Assembly: GCA_009761415.1 (NCBI GenBank)
Contig: QUOL01000006.1
Span: 248,001-312,000, forward strand
Direction: 5' to 3'
Origin: Sarcomyxa edulis
Lineage: Eukaryota > Basidiomycota > Agaricomycetes > Agaricales > Mycenaceae
DNA length: 64,000 bases
The translations under genes and the position numbers were made by a program. Numbering within the stretch: the first letter of the stretch is position 1; the number at the start of each line of letters is the position of its first letter. This document shows positions 23,739 to 34,385 of this stretch, one piece after another. The notes under the pieces are model-generated. The model made no database searches, was not told where the DNA came from, and was given only the letters and a program-made list of their open reading frames with translations.

Positions 23739-26700
23739 ATGCCCACTAATTCGAATTTGAATCTCAACGACGGCATCATCCACCGTCACCCACACACCCG
23801 TCCTTCCTCACCATCTCCTCCAAACTCTCCAGCCAAAGACGATTACAAGAATACACCCCACATCGAACAATTCGAGATCGCAGATCCAGGACGCGAGGAG
23901 GATGCTATCGAAGACGAGTTTGGACTACACCTACCCGGTATTTCTGGAGGCGTCGAAGACCACTCTGGCTGGCGACGAATCCTCAAAAGAAACCCGAGTA
24001 TGGAATTTTGTAGGGAAGTCATCAAGATGAACGAGGAGGAATTGGATCCGGCGGAAGTCAAGAAGGTTTCCATTCCTTCCTTCGCCTTCATTCGCATGCA
24101 TGGAACACGAAGCTGATATACGCTACGACATTTCAACCGACAGATCGAAAGCAAAATCAACAAACTAATCATCCCAGCTCTTTCCGTATGTTACATGTTT
24201 TATTACATGTACGTCTATCCTTCCTTCCTTCCTTTCTTTCCTTCCCTTCCCTTCCCTTCCCTTCCCTTTCCTTTCCCGACGCGACGTCTCTCTCAAAAAA
24301 CTAACGAACTCGTTTGTCCCGCAGAGACAAAACAACTTTAAGCTACGCAGCCATATTCGGGATCCAAAAAAGCTTGGACTTGAAAGCTAGTGAATACGTT
24401 CGTCCCCCCTTCCCCATTCACGCCGTAACGCGTTTCTTCCTCTACTAATCCAATCCAATCCTCCTCCTCCTCCTCCTCCTCCTCCTAACCCTCCAAACGC
24501 GTGCTTATATATAGAACTGGCTCTCCTCCCTATTCTACTTCGGCTGGCTCGTATGGGCCCTCCCAACGAACCTCCTCATGCAGAAATTCCCGTTGGGGAA
24601 GTATTTAGCCGTTAATGTACGTGTGTCTTGCGTTCGTTCTTCCATTCATCTATTCTTCACTTCGTATTCTCTTATTCCGTTCGACGTCCTCACTCCGTCA
24701 TTCCGTTCCGTTCTACATCTTCACTCTGTATTCCTTTATTCTATTCATTTGTCACTTCGTATTCCGTTCGACGCCTTCCCTTCTTATTCCATTCTACACC
24801 CCCTCGTCCCGGCCTCATGCATCCGTCGTCCCAAACTAACTCGACCCCCCAACCGTAGATATTCCTCTGGGGAGCCCTCCTAATGGCCCAAGCAGCATCC
24901 CGAAACTTCGTCGATCTAGCAATATTACGCGTTATTTCAGGTGCTGCGTACGTCCTCTCCCTTCTTCCATCCGTCCTCGTCCTTACATCCCTTCCCTTCC
25001 CCCGTCCCTTACCCTTCTCCTCACCCTCCATCCCCTCACCCACTTCCTCTTCCTACTCACCTCCTCCTCTTCACAGCGAAGCAACAGCCGACCCAGCCTT
25101 CATCCTCATCACAAGCACATGGTACACCCGCACCCAACAGCCCACCGTCATCGGGTATTGGTATTCGGCGAATGGGATCGGGATAGCGGTGGGTGGGATT
25201 TTGGGGTATGGGATTGGGAATGTGAGTGCGGCTTTTTTGGGTTGTATTTTCTTCGTTGGGATTGAAGAGAGGGATTTTGGGGGATTTTGGGTACGGGGAA
25301 GACGGGGAAACATGATGAATTTGCTGACCGTGACATGGATTTGTAGATAAAAGGCGCATTAACATCCTGGCGCTACGAGTTCCTCGTACGTCCCCCCTTC
25401 TCATCCATCCTATCTCGTTCTCGTTTTCGTTCTCCATTCAACCCTCCACCAACAGATAATAGGCACCCTCTGCTCCTTCTGGGGCATAGTCCTCTGGATC
25501 GTCATCCCCGACTCGCCCTCCCACACACACTGGTTCACGCGTAGGGAGAGGGTTATAATCGTTAGTAGGAAGAGGGGTGATGGAGCGGGGGTTGGAGGGG
25601 CTGGGGAGAGGAGGGAGTGAGTGGTTTCTTCTTTGCTTTCTTTCGTTGCTTTGGTGTCTTTGGAGTTTGTGGTGTTTTCGTTTCGTTTCGTTGTTGGTGG
25701 TGGTGTTGGTGGTGTGGATCGACGATACTAATACTGGTGGTGGTTGTTTTGGCAGATTCAGATCAGAACAAGCCCTCGAAGCGTTCAAAGACCCCAAATT
25801 CTACCTCTTCTTCCTATTCGGGTTCTTCGCGAATGTTCCGAATGGTGGGACTTCGAATTTGTACGTTCCCTTCCCTTCTCCTCAACAACGTCTCACAGTC
25901 TTTTACTCACCCTGTATTACTGCATACATCCTTTCACTCACCCTGAATTTGTAACATCACTCCACTGGTAGCGGGACACTCGTGATCAAATAATTCGGCT
26001 TCACAACGCTCCAAACCACCCTGATGCAGATTCCGTACGGGACGTTCATCGCGCTCGTGTACGTACTTCCTTTTTCACTTCCTTCCTCCCTACTTTCATT
26101 CTTCTTTCCCGTTCCCGTTACCGCGTACTCACCTAAAAACACACATCTATATCCTACTCATCCCCATCCCCTACCCACCCACAGCATATTCGCAACAATC
26201 TACGCCAACCTCAAAACCCCTCCAAACACCCGCACCATCCTCATGGTCATCGTAACCCTCCCTACCATCCTCGGGTTTGCGCTGGTAGCGTGGTTGCCTG
26301 CGTCGGAGAAGGTGGGGCGGTTGATTGGGTATTGTACGTCTGAGTCTTTTCTTCCATCGTTTGTGGTAGCTGAGATTGATATGGTATGGATGTATGGACA
26401 GATCTAACGGGCTCGAGTAACGCCGTCTTTGTACTCGGGTTATCTTTGGTGTCGGGGAACGTTGGTGGTGCCACTAGTAAGTCCAGCGCATACGTCCTCT
26501 CTATATATTCCACCGATCTTCTAACTTCCATGGTGATACAGAAAAAGCCCTGTGCAGCGCGTCGATCTTTCTAGGAGTGTCCATCGGGTAAAGCCCGTCC
26601 CATTCAATCCATTCAATCCACAAACCTGCAACTCACATGCGCTCTAGAAACATCGTCGGTCCCTTCCTCTTCAAAACATCCGAAGCACCAAATTATCCTA

Positions 26701-27037
26701 CGGGGATTATTGGGTGTATGGTCAGCCGTGCGTTGGAGGTACGTTGCCCCCTTATTCTTACATCCCCACACCATAACACCTCAACATCGTATCCCCATCC
26801 CACCCAACAGGTAGTAGTAATAATCCTCCTCCGCATGCTCTTCCTCCGAGCCAACGCACGCCGCGACAAAGCCTTCGCAGACGGACACGTCCAATACGAC
26901 GCGTCCAAGACGGGGTTGGGTGATTTGACGGATTGGGAGAATCCGGCGTTTCGATATGTTGGTGAGTTTACTCCTGCTTCCGGTACTCCTCTGTGCGGAA
27001 TGCTGATTGTTTATGTGTGTGAATGTACTTAGCTTGA
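23739..27037 (+). pseudogene. MFS permease, allantoate/Dal5-like, with in-frame stop
   Basis: The product resembles anion:cation symporter-type MFS permeases of fungi (Dal5/Tna1 group). After a Ser/Pro-rich head come KINKLIIPALSVCYMFYY, then DKTTLSYAAIFGI (the typical DR/DK-T box), NWLSSLFYFGWLVWALP, WGALLMAQAASRNF, then YWYSANGIGIAVGG and SWRYEFLIIGTLCSFWG. The late part has FKDPKFYLFFLFGFFANVPNGG, TLQTTLMQIPYG, LSGNVGG-like and ILLRMLFLRANARRDK, and the model ends in NPAFRYVA at 27037. The exon starting at 25972 reads GTLVIK, then TAA (25991-25993), then FGFTTLQTTL, a region conserved without a stop in relatives. All other exons are open and splice sites are good, so the gene looks intact apart from this codon. 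Using the next AG (after 26029) would skip the stop but delete part of a helix. Several introns are long pyrimidine-rich tracts. A sequencing error is also possible. Confidence 0.8.
24219..24284. repeat. Pyrimidine microsatellite (CCTT/CCCTT)n in MFS intron
   Basis: The intron after the first long MFS exons holds a near-pure pyrimidine run of CCTTT and CCCTT units. A (TCC)n run at about 24459-24486 lies in a later intron. Both are low-complexity tracts and probably length-variable. Confidence 0.8.
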
Positions 27038-27980
27038 GTCTGGACGTGGACGTTCGGCTTCATTCACGGTCACTAGGCTGGCTATTGACTCGCTCATGCT
27101 CATGTACATATTCTCTCATCTGTATCACCATCACCATGCACGTATTCCATGATTTTTTCTGATATCATTTATTGTGCAATTCAGGACAGATACGTGGCCC
27201 AGGTGCGTCCTCAGCTACTAGAGGTGACTCCGGCCGACAATATTTTCGCTCTCGTATACCGGTATGATATGAGGCTTGGTCAGACTGAGACGGGGCAACG
27301 GTGGAGTGGCTTGTACTACCTCCAGCGTGCCTCTCGAGGAGAAGGCGAAAATTATATAGACTACAAGTATCTTTCGTAGCGCCCAAACCCAAACACTCGA
27401 GCGAGTGCATCTCTGATCACTTCTCGTTCTACCGGTCCCGGCTCTACGTTCGTTGCATCTCATCGTATTTCCTACATATGCGAGTATCAGCGAAATGGTC
27501 TATGCCTAGAGCCCTCAGGATGCATTATTCAATTTCGTAAGATCAATGCAGATGTTTAATCAGTCCTCGGGCTGGTTCACTCATCGGAGAACCTGGATAG
27601 GCTCCATCCATTGAGTCCACCGGGACATTCGCGTTAATGCTTTCTTGTGGTTTAGGGAAGCGAACCAGCCCGGGCCCATGCGAGAGTGACGTTGTAGTCA
27701 CCCAGTGAGAAACGAGCTCGAGAGGCGCCGACGCGGATGCACGTGCCACAGGTCGCGTCGCGTCGCGTCGATCTCGCGCGTGCAATACTCCCCATGCCTC
27801 CTCACTCTTCCTCTCCGAATACTAAATTCAGAGACCCTTTTGAGAATTGGAAGGGACGCATACCTTCATTGTGGCATACTCAGAAAGCTCAGGAGAGGTA
27901 CCTTGATAGAGGCTCTCGCGGTTTACCCAAAAAGGTGGTCTCTAGGTTCTTCTCAACCGATTGATTCGTAGCATACCCAT
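27038..27980. other. Intergenic region, no gene recognised
   Basis: Small open frames on both strands between 27149 and 27540 overlap each other and show no known motif. The right half carries the left arm of the inverted repeat described separately. Confidence 0.4.
27740..27780 (+). repeat. 41-bp inverted repeat, left arm
   Basis: It starts with CACGTG, contains a run of GTCGC units and ends ATCTCGCGCG. The reverse complement recurs at 28219-28259 with two mismatches. The tRNA-Gly gene sits between the arms. No target duplication is visible outside the arms. Confidence 0.75.
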
Positions 27981-28099
27981 ACAACTATGGTGAAGCGGTT
28001 ATCATGCTTGCCTTCCAGGACCCCGAAAAGTCACGTGACACCCATATATTCGGTTTTCTTCGTTAGCAAGCGGCAGGGGTTCGACTCCCCTTAGTTGTA
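27981..28099 (+). tRNA. tRNA-Gly (anticodon TCC) with 47-nt intron
   Basis: The 7-bp acceptor stem ACAACTA / TAGTTGT (27981-27987, 28092-28098) pairs perfectly and A28099 is the discriminator. The D arm has GTG/CAT around a GG-containing loop. The anticodon stem CTTGC (28007-28011) pairs with GCAAG (28066-28070). The loop starts CTTCCA, so bases 34-36 are TCC, which reads GGA (Gly). The intron spans 28018-28064, at the canonical place after position 37, and begins GGA, which can pair with the anticodon. The T arm AGGGG-TTCGACT-CCCCT is perfect and holds the B box. A T5 run at 28103-28107 should end Pol III transcription. The sequence TATCATGCTTGCCTTCCA resembles other fungal tRNA-Gly(TCC). 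Confidence 0.92.
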
Positions 28100-28102
28100 T
28101 AC

Positions 28103-28107
28103 CTTTT
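28103..28107 (+). terminator. Pol III terminator (T5) of tRNA-Gly
   Basis: A run of five T residues starts three bases after the discriminator base. Confidence 0.8.
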
Positions 28108-28218
28108 TGTCTCTGTGAGGCCCTCCGTGACTTCAAAATGACCCTCAGTCACCCTCGAACATAGGATGATTGGCCTGACAATTCCATTTTTGGCCCAGGG
28201 ATCCTTGAATGCACCTTG

Positions 28219-28259
28219 CGCGCGAGATTGACGCGACGCGACGCGACCTGTGTCACGTG
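28219..28259 (-). repeat. 41-bp inverted repeat, right arm
   Basis: This is the reverse complement of 27740-27780 with two differences. The arms are 438 bp apart and enclose the tRNA-Gly gene. They may be ends of a small nonautonomous element or of a segmental inversion; the sequence alone does not decide. Confidence 0.75.
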
Positions 28260-29963
28260 TATACGGCCATGCTTTCTGGGTTACGCTAGGGCTCAGTTGC
28301 TTCACTAGGACTGATGTACAGAAACGAGAAGATCCTGATGGACTCAGTACAGGACATGTTTAGGTTCTCTTATTGTTGACGTGATGTCTGGGAGAGGCTG
28401 CTTTGCTTGACTTGCTACGGTATATACATAGCTCTACAGATTGAATAAGCCCCGGAACCAGAGGGCGGGCGATTAGATATCTGCATTGATCTCACGAAAT
28501 AATGCATCCTGGGGACGGAATAGGTATATTCCCGGGTATAAACCACTTCAATTGAAGTGGCTATTTCGAAGACATACACGTAGTACTGAGACATCGGCAT
28601 ACGGCTGCCAAATGTCACCAGCAGTTAGGGTTCGCCAAGTGCGATGTATCCAGAGGCCCATAAATGATACGCTGGGGGTCTACATGGGACAGATCATTCC
28701 AGTGATCATCAGTAGCAATCAACACATTTGTGTTATTTGGCAATCGAGAAGAATATCGTCAGACAGAAAACGAAAAGGAACGGGACTCACAATCCGATGA
28801 GTCAATGAACGTCCAAGTCCATTGTAGGATCACAGCCGTTGATTGCGAAGACGACGCAAATGATTTGCTTGAGACTTGAGCGACGATGTGCAGCGCTTGA
28901 AGCTCAAAATGAATGGCACTGAGCCGAACAGACCAGACGTGCGTAATCGTCAAGGACCGGGCGACTAGATCATGACTGGTGGGAACTAATTCACGCCCTC
29001 GAGTAGTGAGCATCTACCATGCAAGGAAACAACAGTACTCGCTAGCGACTACAACAGACCTCTAGAAAGAGACAAGCAACTCAAGAAGCTTGCGATGTTT
29101 TAGATCAGCGTGAATCTAACCAGCAAAACATCCGGGGGGGAATGGATGGACGTATGCATCGACCTTCAGACATCTGAGGGAGAGCTGCATGCCATGCAGG
29201 AGACGGAGATACTCGGAGGCACATGCAAGCGAGAACCTATGATAGCTGCAACAGCCAACGTCGCCCTAGAAAACGCGCACACGGCATACTAAACTAGAAA
29301 GACGAGTAATCCAGCAACAAGATAGAATAAAGGTAGCACATATCGTTGTTTGAACGTCAGGACAAGAGGCGAAATGCTCGATCAATGAGACAAGAGAGTC
29401 GCGATCATGCTCATCTGATAGGACATGTGTTTGCTCTCTCCAAGCGTCAGGGCCCGAACGAGAAATTTTGAGTCACTTACAACTCTGGAGACTGCACGAA
29501 ATGGTGAGGATCTTGGCTGAGTAGATGCGTAAAGCAGGACTGGACGTAGTCATGCGGACATCTGGTCAGTCGTTTCGCGTTGGACCTTCAGAGATTCAGC
29601 GCTTCAGCGCTGTCAGCTTCATATGTCACGTCCGACGAGTCGAAGAGATTTCTAGAGGGCTGGACTCCGAGTGACTTGCGAGTGAGCTCAAATTAGGGCA
29701 GGCTTCCGGCGCGGGCGACGATTGCAACCGGGCTCGACGGTGGGATCACATCTTTGCTCCGACGTCGACACTGCTTCTCAATCTCCGTGAACGTCTTGTT
29801 CCAATTCTATCCAAGATCGTTACTGCGGAAGTTTGGAGGCGTGGTATAATTCCTTGACGGGTTTGTAACCACCCACGACCCCACAAATAATCTCATCACC
29901 GTCACCTTTTTTTCTCTTCCAAACTCTCATCAAGCTCCCAGAGCCTCCCCTGGGCTTTTCAAC
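28260..29963. other. Intergenic region, unresolved
   Basis: Short minus-strand frames at 28759-29013 and 28415-28618 are linked by a good GTGAGT donor at the end of the first, but no known motif emerges and no full gene could be built. The rest looks noncoding. The last 100 bases should hold the promoter and 5' UTR of the gene at 29964. Confidence 0.35.
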
Positions 29964-31552
29964 ATGACTTCGACGTCCTCCTCACCGAGGTCAAGCAGCA
30001 CTACTAGTCTGAGTAGTGCTACGGGGCTCTCGTCTAGCAGCACTGACTTTGGTTCATCAACGTCTTCTCCAATATCTCGGACTTTCAGAAGCGACACCAC
30101 AGCTGTCATTGTGTTCCCAACAACGCCCACGACATCCTCAGCGGCTTCAACATCATCAGCTGCCTCCAGTGGTCCCGGTCTCGCTTCGTCTGCGTCTTTG
30201 TATCGTGCGTCCTTCGTTCTACTGTTGATCTTACTGGTCGTCTGAGCCTGATTGACATCGGATATGGATCAGTATACACATTTTTAGGTATGTTTCATCA
30301 TTTATATCGCTGGCACGGCATTCGCACTGGAAGTTTATCGCGGGAAAAAGAAGAGTTGACGGCCGTTGCAATCACACTGGAGACCATATCATTTTCGGTC
30401 GAACGAACATTGCAGCGAACTCGAACGATTTTGGTCTACCCAAAAGCTCTCCAAAAGTAGACCCAGAATTTCGTCCAAGGACGAGTCTGCCTGAGATCTC
30501 ATCTTGCTGCAATCTTCAGTCGACCTGAACAGTCATAACGTCCAGTGTGATTCCGCCAATACTCTGCACCATTTATATCCTTTTCTTGCATCGTGTGCAT
30601 GCTAGCAATACGAAACAACAACGAACTAACGATTATTTACCCTTATAGCTACTCTAGTCCTTCTTCTGGGTGTCTCCTCCGCCATCGTCATCCGCTCCCT
30701 CGTTCTGCGGAGACGTCATCGACGCATGGTCGAGGAAGCCATCCGCAATGGTACGTGGCTACCCACAGCCGGAATAGGCGGTATGGGTGGTAGGGCATTG
30801 GGTAAGAAGCCCAAATTATATGAAGCGTATCTCGGAGGCAGTGGCGGTAATGGGGTAGGGATCAGCGTTATCAGTTCAGGAAAGGAAAAGGGACGAAACG
30901 TTGACGGTCACATGGAATTGGAATGGGATGGGATTCTGGTGAGTGGACAGGAATTCATGCCTTTGTTCTGTATGCACCTACAGAACGAAATCTGACCCCT
31001 TCAAACCCAACCACATCCCCCATTCCCACCCGGTAGCCGTTATCAGCGACATACCTAGTCCCACCACTCTCCCCTACGAAGCCCAGCCCGGACCAGACCT
31101 CCAATTCAGATACCTCATCGTCGGGAACGGATGCTCCACCTACGAGTCGACTAGCTAGCTTGATGCGTACTGTACATATACCTTGGAGACGACAACGTAC
31201 GACTCAGAACTCTGCTCTGGAGATGACGACGACGACGACGCCCACGACCCCGAATACCAACGCCAACAACACCCATATACCTTCGAGCACCACTATACCC
31301 TCACCACCACCACCGCCAACAATCGACCCTACACCGGCTCCGACACCCACGCCTCAGGTCCGAGTAGCTGTCCTCATCGCTATGCCGTCACAAACCCCAT
31401 ATCCATCGCATCAACATCACGGAGACGATGATGAGGAGGAACTGCCGGTCGTAGAGTTCGGTATCGCTGATGTGTATATTAGCACAGGGGATCAGGATAC
31501 GTCGATGCGGAGGGGGAAGAGTATCAGTTCCGAGAATTCGGTACTGGGTTAG
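29964..31552 (+). CDS. Ser/Thr-rich single-pass membrane protein, 353 aa
   Basis: Four exons, 29964-30204, 30273-30287, 30649-30938 and 31037-31552, join in phase (1, 1, 0) to give 353 residues. Residues 1-80 are almost wholly Ser/Thr. The membrane segment LYTFLATLVLLLGVSSAIVI is followed by the stop-transfer sequence RSLVLRRRHRRM. The cytosolic tail has a Pro/Thr-rich stretch encoded by ACG and CCA repeats, then VRVAVLIAMPSQTP and LPVVEFGIADVYIS near the C-terminus. The layout suits a plasma-membrane sensor of the Mid2/mucin type, and similar uncharacterised basidiomycete proteins exist, but no function is known. Exon 2 is only 15 nt and supplies the start of the helix. Confidence 0.82.
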
Positions 31553-32338
31553 GACTCTTTGTGTATTCCTTTGACTTACGATTCTAAAAAACTCGTTGTT
31601 TTACTTGCTTACTGATGGACTCCGACTGCCCTGGCATTCCCGGGTGTAAAGTAGGCGCCGTCTTTTCACAACTGTTACCCTCTAGCTTGTTCTGTGATAC
31701 CTAGCTTACTATTATAGATCGTATAGCTTTCTATTCCCGGTGTAATCCAATGATTGATTCATCCCCACGCGTACGTCCATTCTTGTCTTTCTCAGACCGC
31801 GGCTTGCTGTGTTTGTGCATTTTTCTCATGACACGGCGCCTTCCTCCTTGCACCTTCACCATCCTTCGCAATAACCTGACTCACAACATAGGTATTCATA
31901 GACGACTAGTATGAGTAAGGGTCGGTGGCCAGCAAAGTACGTGCATCTTGGCTTATCCACGAGTTCAGTGGTGCTGACTTATCCCGATATCGACGCTTCC
32001 TACAGTCTGACCCGACTCCCTAACTCTATCACTATTGCTCACGAATGCCCTAGATCAACGTCGAACGGGATTTGAATGGTCATAAGACCCCCCCCCCCTT
32101 TACCCTTCATGGAACCTCAAAAGAGGAACTCTGAATCGGACGCTGTCGCCATACTTCCACGATATGACCTCTTCGAACGGCTGTTTATAAATCGAGCTTT
32201 TTATTACCAAGCTAATTACTTGAGCACCACCGAATCCCGAGGACTATCTATATAAGAGAGATAACGCTGTTAGCTACCGTCATACCGTCTCATCCCACAA
32301 CCAACCGACTGACAACTGTACAGACAACCGAAACCGCA
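31553..32338. other. Intergenic region
   Basis: No coding signal was seen. A C10 homopolymer lies near 32090. The right end (about 32246-32338) should hold the promoter of the next gene: TATATAAGAG at about 32248-32257 sits roughly 85 bp before its ATG. Confidence 0.4.
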
Positions 32339-33311
32339 ATGGCTACAGCAGCAGTCCTCACCCCGCACGACGTGCAGACCACTCTCAATTACTACAAACC
32401 CACTGACGAGCCGCCTTTCAACTACGTCGAGGACGTTCCGGAGGGAAAGCCTCGTACGAACATCCAGGAGGATCCCCGCACCGTTGTGATCCATGACGTC
32501 AGGGGGAAGGAGGATACCGTCTCTCTCGATAAGACGGGGTTCCAGTTCGTGAAGCATGAGAGTGCGGAGAAGGATTTCGTAGACGAGGAGGCGATAAAGA
32601 CGGTGTACTACCAGGAGGTCGAGGAGTTGTTGAAGAAGGAGACTGGGGCGAAGAGGGTGTTCATTTTCGATCATACTATCCGGTGGGTTTCCGTTTGTTA
32701 TGTGGACCTGAAGATGGTCGACTGACGGTGCTTTCGTAGACGAAACTACGAGGATAATTTCAGTGCTTACGAAAACAGGTCGAAGGCTACAAGTCGCGGG
32801 CCAGTGGTAAGTACTTAAGTCCTATTCCCCTTGTTATCGACCTTTGGTGGTCCTGACTCTCGTTTCTCAGAAACGCGTCCACGTCGACCAGACCTGGGAC
32901 GCCAGTATCGCTCGCGTCCGTCGTCACCTAGGCCCCGACGCTGACCGCCTCCTCAAATCCCGCGTTCGCCTCATCAACGTCTGGCGCCCCATCCAGAACC
33001 CCGTCGCTCACGACCCTCTCGCCGTCGCCGACTACCACTCCCTCGACCCCAAGGAGGACCTCATCTCGACGCGTCACATCTACAACAACTACGAAGGGTC
33101 GACATTCAGTGTGAAGTACAGGGATAGTCACCAGTGGTATTATCTGGCGGAGCAGAGGCCTGATGAGGTGACGTTGATCAAGTGTTTCGATTCGGATACG
33201 GACAAGGCGAGGTTGACGCCTCATACTGCGTTCTTGGATGCGACTAGTCCAGCTAGTGCTCCGAAGAGGCAGAGTATCGAAGTGAGGTGCTTGGTCTTCG
33301 ATGCAGAGTAG
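32339..33311 (+). CDS. asaB / GA4-desaturase / CmcJ-like hydroxylase or desaturase, 283 aa
   Basis: Three exons (32339-32682, 32740-32806, 32871-33311) join in phase and give 283 residues, the usual size of the family. Typical motifs are PRTVVIHDVRGKED, RVFIFDHTIRR across the first splice, HVDQTWDASIARVR, LINVWRPIQNPVAHDPLAV, the block STFSVKYRDSHQWYYLAEQ, CFDSDTD and the closing PHTAFLDATSP...RQSIEVRCLVFDAE. Members act as hydroxylases or desaturases in fungal natural-product pathways, for example gibberellin GA4 desaturase and aspergillic-acid AsaB; the bacterial CmcJ acts in cephamycin synthesis. The substrate here is unknown. It faces the U2 gene convergently. Confidence 0.82.
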
Positions 33312-33671
33312 ACGGAGAGTCAAACGAACTTGCGTTCTCCTCCTTTGTAATTGGATAGTTCCCCCCCTTTCACTGTTTGTTTTCCATGTCATATGCAATA
33401 GATTACTTTGTCCATCACCAGCCACGACCGAGTAATGGATGTACAAAGTCAGTACCAGTCCCCCAAAGGTCAACAATCCAGCGCTGAAAGTGCCAGTCAA
33501 ATAGGAACCATCCTCATATCCCCTGCAGAAATACTATTGACCTTGATAGGATTAGCCAAGAATACGGAAACAATCAACAAAAAAACGAATGCAAGACACA
33601 ATCCATTTGCTACGACCAAGCACTGCATCAAAAGACGAGTGAGAGAAATCGTAGCAAAGAGAAAGTGGGAT
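33312..33671. other. Convergent 3' intergenic region
   Basis: This holds the 3' UTR of the gene on the left and the 3' flank of U2. Overlapping small frames are not convincing. Confidence 0.4.
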
Positions 33672-33861
33672 CCCCCGACGACGCAAGCCAGTAGTGCAGC
33701 AGCAAGGTCATCGCGTCCCCGTGTTGCAAGCAGAGCACAAGGAACAAGGGCGGCAAAAATAAGATAACCAAGAATGGAGGCGGTGCCTCCATAATAGTGG
33801 TTAAACTATTAAGAACAGATACTACACTTGATCTAAGCCAAAAGGCCAGAGTGGTAAGGAT
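33672..33861 (-). ncRNA. U2 spliceosomal snRNA
   Basis: Read on the minus strand, the conserved 5' domain is unmistakable: GGCCTTTTGGCTTAGATCAA, then GTGTAGTATCTGTTCTTA, which includes the branch-point recognition sequence GTAGTA (about 33814-33848). The stem-loop IIb sequence GGAGGCACCGCCTCC follows, then an Sm-like site in TTATTTTTGCC and GC-rich 3' stems. Length of about 190 nt matches U2. The 5' end is set by analogy and may be off by about 5 nt; the 3' end is less certain. Confidence 0.95.
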
Positions 33862-33880
33862 TCCGAATGGTTCGCAGGTA

Positions 33881-33890
33881 GTTTATATAG
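33881..33890 (-). promoter_or_regulatory. TATA box of U2 gene
   Basis: The minus strand reads CTATATAAAC about 22-28 bp upstream of the inferred U2 5' end, a usual place for a TATA element. Confidence 0.55.
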
Positions 33891-34385
33891 GCTGCGATAA
33901 ACGCACGGACCAGGTACGATTTTTGGCAGATGGTGACAGGAATGTAACGTGTGTGACGGCGACAAAGGACGGCGCTGTTCCTAATCTGGAAGGCGGTAGT
34001 TTGTTCTTGCTTGGCTACGGCATTAGACTGGACGTCCAGCGCGCAAAGTACACCTAGCTTGCACCTAGCGAACCGAAGAGGCTGAACGTATTATCGAGAC
34101 ACTTTGGGCTTTGAATTTGCACTCAATCAACCTGACTATCATCCAAGCTTTGACAAAAGAGACCGGGACATGGAAGTACCCTGAATTAGACGAGTTCCTC
34201 GGGAGTCGAGAGAGATCAGACAGATGTATCAAGGCTCTATGAGTATTGGATGAGCTCATTCCGTTTGTAGATCTTGATTGTCCCGCGCGTTAAGTACGCG
34301 GCGCGATGCGAACTTTTCAAAGTGCCTGATGATCTGTCAGATTCAGTTGGCCCTACGTATTCATAGCGCAGGGTGATCAAAGTTC
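33891..34385. other. Intergenic region between U2 and DUF6533 copy A
   Basis: No gene was recognised. It contains the upstream promoter area of U2 and the 3' UTR of copy A. Confidence 0.35.

Noticed and set aside
24578..25043. Several overlapping open frames rich in Phe/Ser or Arg/Gly
   Set aside because: They come from pyrimidine-rich introns of the MFS gene and have no motif.
32085..32097. Poly-C run
   Set aside because: A simple homopolymer with no associated feature.
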